Assembly: GCA_031292625.1 (NCBI GenBank)
Contig: JARLGU010000001.1
Coordinates: forward strand, 1 to 64,000
Source: Capsulimonadaceae bacterium
Lineage (GTDB): Bacteria; Armatimonadota; Armatimonadia; Armatimonadales; Capsulimonadaceae
Length of the DNA: 64,000 bases
Reading direction: 5' to 3'
Shown here: piece after piece, positions 17,299 through 26,000 of the stretch
Layout of the letters: every line of letters starts with the position of its first letter
How positions within the stretch are numbered: the stretch's first letter is position 1
Translations under genes and position numbers: made by a program
Notes under the pieces: model-generated
What the model saw: only the letters and a program-made list of their open reading frames with translations
Told to the model about the DNA's origin: nothing
Database searches by the model: none

Positions 17299-19338
17299 CT
17301 AGAGCAGCCGCGCTGGGACGAGCACCTGAACGCTGCGGCTGGGGAGGTAGATTTCCACGGATTGCTCGCGGCCGTACATGGGCACGACCTGGATTGGGTA
17401 CACCACGCCGTTTAGGACTCTCGAATGGCCGCTGTAGGCCGGATCGTCGCTGCTCAGGACGCAGGTGTAGTCTTCGCGGTCGGGCACCGGGATTCGCAGG
17501 TCGGTGTACGATGATGCCGGGTGGAAATTGAATGCGAACACGAGGGCTCCGCGCCGGAAGACGATCTGGCGGGTATCTTCGTGAACGGCGAGCAATTCGA
17601 TGAGCTTGTCCTCAAGGATGTTGAATCGCCGGTCGAGGTCGTTCATCGCCTTGTCGAACTCGTTCAGCCCTCCGTATCGCAGATCCGGGTTATCGACAAG
17701 AGACCACTGTCTTCGGGCATAATGGTACGAGAAACCGTTGCCTTGACGCGGGAAATCGACCCACTCCGGATGACCGAACTCGTTGCCGATGAAGTTGAGG
17801 TAACCTTCTCCGGCGAGCGCGAACGTAATCAGGCGGATCATCTTATGCAGGGCTACTCCGCGGTCGATTAGGATATTCCCGCTAAATTTGCCCATGTGCC
17901 AGTACATGTCGGCGTCCATCAACCAGAACGCCAGCGTCTTATCTCCGACCAGCGCTTGGTCGTGGCTTTCCGCGTAGCCGATGTGCTTTTCGAGGTGGCG
18001 CCGGTTCATCAGGGTCGTGTAGAGCTCTTGCAGCGACCAGGCTTCATCGGATTTCTCTTTGAGCAGCTTGATCCAGTAATCCGGAACTCCCATCGCGAGG
18101 CGGTAGTCGAAACCGATCCCGCCATCTTCGACTGGCGCGGCTATTCCGGGCATGCCGGAGACCTCTTCCGCGATGGTGATTGCTTTGGGATTCACCTGAT
18201 GAGCAAGCTCGTTGGCAAGCTGCAAATACACGACGGCGTCCCAGTCCACGTCGCCGCCGAAATAGTCGTCGTAACTCGTGAACCCATGCCCCAGGCCATG
18301 GTGGTAATAGATCATGCTGGTGACGCCATCGAAGCGGAACCCATCGAACTTGAACTCGTCGAGCCAGTAGCGTACGTTGCTTAGGAGAAACCGCTGTACT
18401 TCATACTTGGAGTAGTCGAACAGCATCGAATCCCAGGCGTCGTGTCGTCCGCGCGCTCCGGCGTGGAAGTACTGATAATCGGTGCCGTCGAACAGGTTAA
18501 GCCCTTCGTTAATGTTCTTGACGGCATGGCTGTGGACGATGTCCAGGAGGACGATCAATCCGTATCCGTGCGCGGCATCGATGAGCTTCTTAAGCGCTTC
18601 CGGGGTCCCAAATCGCGACGAGACGGCGTAGAGACTGCTGACGTGGTAGCCGAACGAGCCGTAGTAGGGATGCTCCTGGATGGCCATGAGCTGAATGGCG
18701 TTGTATCCGAGACGCGCGATGCGCGGCAGGATCTTTTCGGTGAACTCGCTGAACGTCCCGACCCGCTCCTCTTCCTGCGCCATGCCGATGTGCGCCTCAT
18801 AGATTCGCAAACCCTGGCGTTCTATCTCCGGGGCTTTGTTTTGGAAGACATGGCTATTGGGCGGCATCCAGAACTGGGCCGTAAAGTTGTGCGTGCTGTA
18901 ATCCTGAACGACGCGGCGGGCGTATGCGGGGATGCGGTCGAGCGTGCCGATTTCAGTCTCGACCACCGTCTTGACCAGGCTGCCGTGGACGAGCCTGTCT
19001 ACGTAGTCCGCATCCGGCAGAAAGATGCTCCAGATGCCGAATTCGTCGCGCTCGAGCGGTTCTGATTGGCGATCCCATCCATTGTAGTCGCCGGTGAGAT
19101 GAAGCGACTTTGCGGCTGGCGCCCATTCACGATACCAAACGCCTGGTTCGCCGTGTCGTTCGCCGCGATTGAAACCGAAGTATTTGTGGCCCTGACTGAT
19201 TGGTCCGAGTAAGCCACCGTTGTCGTCGATCCTTGAGTGGCGATACCAGTAATGTCCCATACGATCGCGGAGCCTGTCGGCGTAGGGCGCGAGCCACGGA
19301 TCGGATTGCGTGAGGCGGAGCGGTTCGTTGTTGTTCAT
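17299..19338 (-). CDS. glgB: 1,4-alpha-glucan branching enzyme, eukaryotic-type (GH13_8)
   Basis: Makes alpha-1,6 branches in glycogen by cutting and transferring a 1,4-glucan chain. 679 residues: a CBM48-type N-terminal domain (about 60-150), then the GH13 barrel. Catalytic residues: nucleophile Asp337 in FDGFRFDGVTSM, acid/base Glu391 in IAEEVSGMPG, and the transition-state Asp in YAESHDQALVGDK. The runs LMDADMYWHM, IRLITFALAGEGYLNFIGNE and FGHPEWVDFPRQGN are characteristic of the fungal/animal/plant branching enzymes rather than E. coli-type GlgB, placing it in subfamily GH13_8. No other glycogen genes are beside it. The start ATG at 19338 has GGAACA upstream. Confidence 0.95.
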   Translation of the reverse strand: MNNNEPLRLTQSDPWLAPYADRLRDRMGHYWYRHSRIDDNGGLLGPISQGHKYFGFNRGERHGEPGVWYREWAPAAKSLHLTGDYNGWDRQSEPLERDEFGIWSIFLPDADYVDRLVHGSLVKTVVETEIGTLDRIPAYARRVVQDYSTHNFTAQFWMPPNSHVFQNKAPEIERQGLRIYEAHIGMAQEEERVGTFSEFTEKILPRIARLGYNAIQLMAIQEHPYYGSFGYHVSSLYAVSSRFGTPEALKKLIDAAHGYGLIVLLDIVHSHAVKNINEGLNLFDGTDYQYFHAGARGRHDAWDSMLFDYSKYEVQRFLLSNVRYWLDEFKFDGFRFDGVTSMIYYHHGLGHGFTSYDDYFGGDVDWDAVVYLQLANELAHQVNPKAITIAEEVSGMPGIAAPVEDGGIGFDYRLAMGVPDYWIKLLKEKSDEAWSLQELYTTLMNRRHLEKHIGYAESHDQALVGDKTLAFWLMDADMYWHMGKFSGNILIDRGVALHKMIRLITFALAGEGYLNFIGNEFGHPEWVDFPRQGNGFSYHYARRQWSLVDNPDLRYGGLNEFDKAMNDLDRRFNILEDKLIELLAVHEDTRQIVFRRGALVFAFNFHPASSYTDLRIPVPDREDYTCVLSSDDPAYSGHSRVLNGVVYPIQVVPMYGREQSVEIYLPSRSVQVLVPARLL

Positions 19339-19531
19339 ATTTGTTCCGGACAGTCGTGGCGGGCATCGTCGCGGCCGCGGTCATACCATCATTATGTCCG
19401 GCGGGAGGCATTTTCGCGCTGCATTACTGGCGTAATCGAATTTGGTTCTCTCCATGCTCGTGGAAACCCTCTCGCTCGTTCCCTAGGAAACCCTTCCCAG
19501 GACACTTGCGCGTGATCCAAATCCATACAAA

Positions 19532-19560
19532 CGCCCCGCCGGCATTAAACTGGCGGGGCG
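19532..19560 (-). terminator. Intrinsic terminator of the small His-rich gene
   Basis: A perfect 9-bp stem, CGCCCCGCC (19532-19540) with GGCGGGGCG (19552-19560), loop of 11. On the minus strand it is followed by TTTGTATGGATTT. It lies 14 bases beyond the stop of the small secreted protein gene. Confidence 0.8.
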
Positions 19561-19574
19561 AAGAAATCGAGGGT

Positions 19575-19838
19575 TTACCGAATCACGTAGGTGTAGCCGG
19601 TGTCGAGGTCTTTCCGGTAAACGTGTCCACCAGACTTGAAGATCGTTGCGTTCGGATAGGCGCCGTACATCTTCTCGGGAGTAATGGACATGTGACGGTA
19701 CATGTGACGAGCGTGAAAGTGGCGCCAATGAGAATGGTGATGGCGCAAGGCAGCCGCGTTGGTTGTCGTTGCGCCGGCCAAGAGCGTCGCGACAATCAGC
19801 GCGGCGGCGGCAATCCGATTCAATCGGGTACGTGTCAT
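19575..19838 (-). CDS. Small secreted His-rich protein
   Basis: 87 residues. Signal peptide RIAAAALIVATLLAGATTTN followed by a His-rich patch (RHHHSHWRHFHARHMYRHM, eight His) and a short C-terminal part, TIFKSGGHVYRKDLDTGYTY. The patch suggests divalent metal binding (Cu, Zn or Ni), but no family is recognised. The start at 19838 has AAAGGG upstream; the in-frame extension to 19988 lies within the AraC coding region and is rejected. It is followed by a strong terminator and preceded by the same-strand AraC gene (gap 62 bases). Confidence 0.7.
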   Translation of the reverse strand: MTRTRLNRIAAAALIVATLLAGATTTNAAALRHHHSHWRHFHARHMYRHMSITPEKMYGAYPNATIFKSGGHVYRKDLDTGYTYVIR

Positions 19839-19900
19839 AATCTGAGCCCTTTCCGCCAAGATTTCAGAGTCGCGAAAATATACCCCTCTCAGCCGTCCTA

Positions 19901-20926
19901 CTAACCGTCGATTGGGGTATAAGCCGTGTTCAAGGCGACAGCGGCCTTGGGAGAGAAGGACTTGCGGCGGAACTCGCGCGGCGAGCATCCGGTGACGCGG
20001 CGATAGACGCGGCTGAAATGATACGGGTCCTCATATCCGGATGCGGCGGCAATTTCTCGAATCGCCAGATCCGTTGCAACCAGCAGGTGCATGGCGTGTG
20101 CGATGCGGCGCTCTTCGAGGTAAGCGTGCGGCGGATGGCCGGTCAGCCTTTGGAAGCTTTGCCGGAACGCCGTTTCGCCCATGCCTGCGCGCCGGGCCAT
20201 TTCGACTACGGTTAGGGCGCCGGCGGAATTCCCGCCGGGCTTGCGGTCCACCTCCGCGAGCAGGGACGCGACGCGCGAGTCGCGGTCGGTTCGCGAGGAG
20301 ATATCCATCTGTCCGGCGTCGCTTGCCAGTGTCCGCAACATCCACCCAAGGGTTTCGCAGACAAATGCCTGATCGGGTACGCTGAGCGGTCTTTCGCGGG
20401 CGTTAATGGCGGTCAGTTGCGCCAAATGCTCGCGCCAGATGAGCGGGGCGTGGACCTTCGTGACGAGCGGAATAATGAGCGGCGCGGCTGCCTGGTCGTG
20501 CTCAATGGCGAACGCCGGCAGCGATGATGACGGTCGACGCCGGACCGTCTGGCCGATTGGATGGAGGTTCTCGAAGGCTCCCAAATCCGGTCGTGCATGC
20601 AGGTCAAAATGCACGACGCTATGCGTTCCCGCCGTGTACGCCTGCCCGTGCAAAAATCCAGGCGGAATGAACAAGACGTCGCCTGGCGTAATATCGATGC
20701 TTCCTGCGTCCTCAATCCAAAACCACGTGTTCCCTTCAACTTGCAAAATGATCTCAAAATCAGAGATCGTTCGCAGGCGGGAGTAGTCGACGGCATGTCC
20801 CGGCGACGTGGTGAACGAGCCGGCCAGGCGCAGCCACAGCGCAAGGGGCTCCGGCGAGATGCGGATCGTACGTCGCTCGATATCTATCTGTGAGGAAATA
20901 TCCATCTTTGGTGAAGGGTTATCCAT
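19901..20926 (-). CDS. AraC-family transcriptional regulator with cupin-like sensor domain
   Basis: 341 residues. The N-terminal half is a cupin-like sugar-sensing domain (FEIILQVEGNTWFWIEDAGS, then GDVLFIPPGFLHGQ with the metal/sugar-pocket His, then HSVVHFDLHAR). The C-terminal 100 residues are two helix-turn-helix motifs of the AraC/XylS type: LTVVEMARRAGMGETAFRQS and the signature IREIAAASGYEDPYHFSRVY followed by TGCSPREFRR. It is divergent, with 82 bases between starts, from a two-gene dehydrogenase operon, and most likely activates it in response to a sugar or sugar acid. AAGGAAAA lies upstream of the ATG. Confidence 0.92.
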   Translation of the reverse strand: MDNPSPKMDISSQIDIERRTIRISPEPLALWLRLAGSFTTSPGHAVDYSRLRTISDFEIILQVEGNTWFWIEDAGSIDITPGDVLFIPPGFLHGQAYTAGTHSVVHFDLHARPDLGAFENLHPIGQTVRRRPSSSLPAFAIEHDQAAAPLIIPLVTKVHAPLIWREHLAQLTAINARERPLSVPDQAFVCETLGWMLRTLASDAGQMDISSRTDRDSRVASLLAEVDRKPGGNSAGALTVVEMARRAGMGETAFRQSFQRLTGHPPHAYLEERRIAHAMHLLVATDLAIREIAAASGYEDPYHFSRVYRRVTGCSPREFRRKSFSPKAAVALNTAYTPIDG

Positions 20927-21008
20927 GGACGCCGGGTTTTCCTTCGTTTACAATAGGATTGCGTTGCGAATGGCCGAACTATGTGCCGCGCACCGAAAGG
21001 GTTTCGTC

Positions 21009-21977
21009 ATGAAAGCAAAGGCAATTGTAATCGTCGAACCGGGAAAAGTCGACATTTGGGAGTACGATGTTCCCGCGCTGCGGGCAGGCGAGGTGCTCGT
21101 GGAGACATCGCATAGCGGCGTGAGCCAGGGGACCGAGATCTGGGACTACGTCGGCAAGCGAGTCGAGCTGAAATACCCGAACGTTCCGGGCTACCAGAGC
21201 ATTGGACGCGTGATCGACGCCGCTCCCGATGTCGATCGCACGGTGCTCGGCAAGCGCGTGAGGTTCTTGAGCAGCCGTCTTGAGCAGCCGTTTACCCCAA
21301 GCTGGATGAACTGCCATGTCAGTCATGCAGTCCTAAAGGACTATAAGGTTGTTCCCGAAGACGTCGATCCGGTCGAGGCCGCCATTTCCGCAATGCCGTC
21401 GGTGAGCCTTCGCGGAGTTCGTATGCTGAACTTCAAGATCGGCGATCTTGTCGTCGTGAACGGTCAGGGTCTGATCGGGCAGGGATCCGCGCAGCTCGCC
21501 AAATTGCACGGAGCGGTTGTGGTGGCGTCCGACCCGTCGCCGCTTCGGCGAGAACTGAGCGCCAAGTTCAGCGCTGACTACGTGGTCGACCCGCGTGAGA
21601 CCGATCTGGTGAGCTTCGTCAAGGAGCTCAAGCCCGCCGGCGCCGACATTGTGATTGAAGCAACCGGCCGCAGCGATATGTTCAAGCTTTGCGTCGACTT
21701 GCTCCGCTGGGAAGGCCAGATCTTGCTGCAGGGCTTCTATCCCGATCCGATTACGTTCAACTTCAATCATACGCATGGGAAGAAGCCGACGATCGCGGTG
21801 ACCTGCGGGACAGATGACGATCCGATCATGTTTGAATTCATGCGCCGCCGCCAGGTCCAGTACCGCGAACTCGTCACGCATGTCGCCAGCGTCGCGGACG
21901 CCCCCGCTCTTTACGAGCGCATGGCGAAGGCCGATCCTTCGATCGTTGGCGTCGTTTTCGATTGGGGAAAATCATGA
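21009..21977 (+). CDS. Medium-chain dehydrogenase (zinc-type alcohol dehydrogenase-like)
   Basis: MDR-superfamily oxidoreductase of 322 residues. N-terminal GroES-like domain (VLVETSHSGVSQGTEIWDYV, VPGYQSIGRVI) and a Rossmann NAD(P)-binding domain (VVVNGQGLIGQGSAQLAKLH, with ASDPSPLRRELSAKFSADYV). The usual catalytic zinc Cys is replaced (SGVSQGTE in place of CGICGTD), so it may work without catalytic zinc, like bacteriochlorophyllide/threonine-type or myo-inositol-like members. First gene of an AraC-controlled pair, sharing an ATGA overlap with the next gene. ATG 21009 chosen; an ATG at 20970 is also in frame. Substrate unknown, probably a sugar or polyol. Confidence 0.85.
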   Translation: MKAKAIVIVEPGKVDIWEYDVPALRAGEVLVETSHSGVSQGTEIWDYVGKRVELKYPNVPGYQSIGRVIDAAPDVDRTVLGKRVRFLSSRLEQPFTPSWMNCHVSHAVLKDYKVVPEDVDPVEAAISAMPSVSLRGVRMLNFKIGDLVVVNGQGLIGQGSAQLAKLHGAVVVASDPSPLRRELSAKFSADYVVDPRETDLVSFVKELKPAGADIVIEATGRSDMFKLCVDLLRWEGQILLQGFYPDPITFNFNHTHGKKPTIAVTCGTDDDPIMFEFMRRRQVQYRELVTHVASVADAPALYERMAKADPSIVGVVFDWGKS

Positions 21978-22966
21978 AAGCACTTGTCGTACCCTCTACG
22001 GGAGCCATCGAGATCGCCGATCTCCCTGAACCAAAGATCGGACCGTATGAAGCCCTCGTGCGGATTGATGTCTGCGGAATCTGCAACAGCACCGATGCCA
22101 AGCTGATCGACGGCACGATGTTTTGGGGACCTCCGCCGCCCTTCGTCCTCGGCCACGAGTCCATTGGCGTCGTCGTGGAAACCGGCGAGAAGGTGACGTC
22201 CTTCCGCCCAGGGGATCGCGTGACCCGGCCGGTCTACGCCGATCCTTCCGGCCGGTATCGCAGCGCCAATGGCGGCTTCGCTGAGTTTGGCGTCGTGCGC
22301 GACGCCCGCGCGATGGCGGCTGACGGCGACAACTCGCTGCTCGGGGACTACAATGCCCAGCGCCAGCTTGTCGTGCCGAAAGGGTTGGACCCGGTTGCGG
22401 CGGCGCTGGCGATCAGCCTGAGCGAGGTCGCGAGCCTGCTCGATGACCTGCCTAACCTCGCCGGCAAGACCGTGCTCGTCGCGGGGACCGGAACCGCCGG
22501 ACTCGCGTTCGGCATGTGGGCGAAATTGGCGGGCGCGAAGACGATCGTGCTCGGACGGCGCGCGGAACGGCTCGAAATCGCGCGACGGCTTGGCGCGGAT
22601 GCGGCAGTGGATACCTCGCAGACCGGTTGGCAAGCCCGTGTGCTGGCGGTGTCCGGCAAGGTTGACGGCGTGCTCGAAGCGAGCGGCGTCGCGTCGCTCG
22701 CCCTTGAATTGCCCGGTCTCGTCAAAGACGGCGGCTTCGCGGTCGCGTATGGCGTTCCGCCAAAAGGCGATAAGTACGATGCCTCCCTCTGGCGCAATGC
22801 CGATGTCAACGAGCACCATCGTTACGCCTGGGTGGCCGATTTGCTTCTGCGCGGCTGGGTGCGCCCTGATTGGTTCGTGACGCGCGAATGGCCAATGGCC
22901 GATGCGGCGAAGGCGTTCTCGGAGGTTCGCGCCGGCGGCGTGCTGAAGGGCTTTCTACGGCTGTGA
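21974..22966 (+). CDS. Zinc-dependent alcohol/polyol dehydrogenase (MDR family)
   Basis: 330 residues. Zinc-type medium-chain dehydrogenase: DVCGICNSTDAKL carries the first zinc Cys, PFVLGHESIGVVVETG the His-Glu pair, and VLVAGTGTAGLAFGMWAKLA the NAD(P) dinucleotide fold. The structural-zinc four-Cys lobe of classical alcohol dehydrogenases is absent. It starts inside the stop codon of the preceding dehydrogenase (ATGA), which implies tight co-expression; the in-frame ATG 12 bases earlier is less likely. The two probably carry out successive or alternative oxidations of a sugar or polyol, regulated by the divergent AraC protein. A strong terminator follows directly. Confidence 0.88.
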   Translation: MKALVVPSTGAIEIADLPEPKIGPYEALVRIDVCGICNSTDAKLIDGTMFWGPPPPFVLGHESIGVVVETGEKVTSFRPGDRVTRPVYADPSGRYRSANGGFAEFGVVRDARAMAADGDNSLLGDYNAQRQLVVPKGLDPVAAALAISLSEVASLLDDLPNLAGKTVLVAGTGTAGLAFGMWAKLAGAKTIVLGRRAERLEIARRLGADAAVDTSQTGWQARVLAVSGKVDGVLEASGVASLALELPGLVKDGGFAVAYGVPPKGDKYDASLWRNADVNEHHRYAWVADLLLRGWVRPDWFVTREWPMADAAKAFSEVRAGGVLKGFLRL

Positions 22967-22968
22967 TC

Positions 22969-23003
22969 GGTCGGGCGCCGCTCCTGGGCGGCGCCCCCCG
23001 ACC
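22969..23003. terminator. Terminator between convergent genes
   Basis: GGTCGGGCGCCGC (22969-22981) pairs with GCGGCGCCCCCCGACC (22988-23003) with one bulge. It abuts the stop codon of the giant hydrolase on the minus strand and lies 3 bases after the dehydrogenase stop, so it can serve both. Downstream bases on the plus strand are TTAATTC. Confidence 0.65.
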
Positions 23004-26000
23004 TTAATTCAGACGGATCATTTCGCGACTCTGAGCGGGCGAGACCTGGATCGTCAGGTCGCCTCCCAACGTATGTATCGCAACAGGTCCCAGTGCTCGC
23101 CAGGTATCGGCATGCCTCTCCACCACGTCGGCCGATGCGACCGGCACAGAACGGTGCAGGCGGACGGAGCCCGGTTCGATCGGCAAGGCGAGCAGGTCCT
23201 TGGAACGCGTGATGTCGGCGTCGTCCTGTGACACGAGGAAGCCATGCCCTTCGAACACGGCGATGGTCCGCCCATCCTTCCGAACAGCCCCATCAGCCTC
23301 TATGACGCGGATTGAGCCGTCGTGGCCTGCGATGACGAGACCTGTCCGATTGTGGGCCAGATTGAGCGTGAAACCGTCGGCGCTCACATCCCCCGTCGAA
23401 CCGCCATTGTAGAACAACCATGCGTCGGAGTCTACCCCGGCCACATGGAAGACCTTTACCTGCGGATTGTCTGGCGTCGCCGACAGGATTGGAACCTTGG
23501 CGTCGGTCAGCACCGCCCGGTACAGGGCGACATGCGCGGGCAACAACTCCGTCTCGATCTCGACCGGGTCGGCGGAAAACCAGACAGCGCCCTGGCCCAC
23601 TGGGTAGCGCGTGATCACCGGAAAGCCCACCGCGGTCGCCATCGCCGACGCGCCCGTCAGCGCAATCTCGATCGATGGGCGTCCGGCCATCGCCGCCAAC
23701 CCGCTGCCGACCGCCGGTTCAATCGCCGCCTGAGGCGCCTGAGCGATCGTCAGAGGCCAGCCGTCCGCGCCCGTATGAGTCCGCGACGACTTGAACTCGA
23801 TACCCGCGAAAGACTTCAGCCGGTCGCGCAGAGTCGGCAGGCGATTCGCATCGTAGCTAATGTCGCCGGAGATGTAGACCACTCCGCCCTTCCGTGCGAA
23901 TGCGCTCAGCGCCGTCAGCACGGGATCGGCAGGGTCGAGCGGAATAGGGTAGATGACCGCGCGCGTCGATGGCGGCAGGTTGCTTGCAAGGCTGTCCGGC
24001 AACTCGGTGAAGTCGACGCGCGACGCAACCAGGATTTTTGCGGCTCGGTGAACAGCGGCGATCACGCGGTCGCGTTGACCGCCGAGACGTCCGGAGTCGG
24101 GGGTAAGCAGCACCGTTTGCGGCAGGACAGTGATCGGCTGGAAGCGGCCAAACGCTAGAGCGCAGGCGCGGTAGACAGAGGCAGCCGGCTTCGGGACGTT
24201 GTCCTGGTGTACCTGTCCGCAAGGGAAAATACCCTCCATCGGGTCGCGGAAGTGCCACGACGACATCAGTGCGCCGCCAAGGCCCGTGACAATGTGGGTG
24301 AGGAAGAGCATCCGGTGGTCGAACCCTTCGTCGTCCGTGCCGTTGCCCGACGGGTCCATCTCCTTGAAGGACGGGTGATCAACCGCGCCGCACTCGCCGA
24401 CCGTCAGTGGCTTTCCAAGGCCGCGCAGGTCGACATCCTTGAACTCGGCCGAGAATGCATCGAGGCCGCCGTAATAGTGCCGGTCGGTGAAGTCGAGGTC
24501 GAGCGATGCGAGGATCGGGTCCTTCATCGTGCCGCCGCCGGCCCAGCCCTGGCTCCAGCCGACCGCCGCCATCCGGCCGGGATCGGCGGCGTGTACCGCT
24601 TCGGCGTTGCCGCTGGCCCAGCGGCGTTGAGCCGCCGCCATAGCAGCCCAGTACAAGCGAGGTGCTAAGTCCGTCCACGCGCCTGTGGCCACTGGTTTGT
24701 CGACCAGCTTCTTGAGCGCCGGATCTTCGGCCCGCATGTCAGGCTCGTTGTCGATATCGAACGCGAAGCCGGGGACGTCTTTGTAGCGTATCGCCGCCTC
24801 CGCGATCTCCGCGCGCTGCCGTTCGAGGACTGCGGGATCGGCGGTATTGTTCAGGTTGATCGCGTCGTAGAGGACGAGCCCATTCCTCTGTGCGAGTTGT
24901 ACCACCATATCGTTTACCCGCTTCTCGATTTCGTTTCCGGGAGGCATTTTCTTGCCCAAAAAGTTCATGCTTTCGTTTCCGAACGGCAAGAATGCCCGCG
25001 TCCATCGCAGACCCATGGCGCGCATCTGCGTGAAGTCGCGCTCGAATGCGGCCGGAGAGCGCGCTGTAACGCTTCCCTCCTGGTCCCAGAAAGACTGGCA
25101 GCCAAACACCAATCTCGGGCGGCCATTGATCGTGAAATACGTGCCCAACCGTCCGAACTTTGGCCCTTTGGCGACCACTGAGGGGTTCCAGACGACGAAG
25201 GCGTTGGCTTCTTCGTCGATCGTCTTACTATTCGTCCGAAGGTTTGCCGAGATCGTGTAGTAGTCCGACGCGAACGTGCCCGGGCTCCATGCCAGATCGA
25301 CGGGGACGGTCGTGCCGGGGGCGACGGTCACATCTTGGCTCAGCGTCGCCACCGGCTCCGCGACGCCATCGGCGCGAACCACGAAGCGGACAGTGGCCGT
25401 ACGCGTCGTCTTGTCGAAGTTGCTGACCTTCGTTCGCAAATGCACGGTCTCGCCCTGTCGATAACAGGCGTATTCCGCTTCGGTATCGTGGAGGTAGAAC
25501 CGGTCAAGCAAGTCCGCCACGACCGGAATTAGCACTTGCTTGATCGCGGCCGATCCGGCGGCGAAGAGATCCCGGTTCGTGATGCCGAAGAATGCCCAAG
25601 ACGATCCGGCGAATGCTCCGGTGAAATTTCGGACCATGGCCCCCGCCTCGCCGCGCGGGTGGCCGTATGTATCGACGCAGGAAAGAAGGGGGATCCAGCG
25701 GCTGCGATTCGCCGAGACGCCGTGCCCTTCCGTGCTGAGGACGGCCACGGCGGAATATCCTTTGAGCGTGGCCTTAAGGTCGAAGCCGGCAATCAGGCTC
25801 TGACCGCTCGATGGCCGCGTTTCGACCACGCGATCCAGCGTATATCCGGCGTCGAAAATCCCGATTTGGGTGGGGTCCGGCCACATGGCGTCTTCGATCT
25901 TCGCGTACCGCGTGTTGATATGCGGGGTAGGTCCGCGCTGATCCGCGCCGGAATCGGCCTGGACGCGTACGCCTGCAAGCCAGAACGCGTGCGGTTCGCC

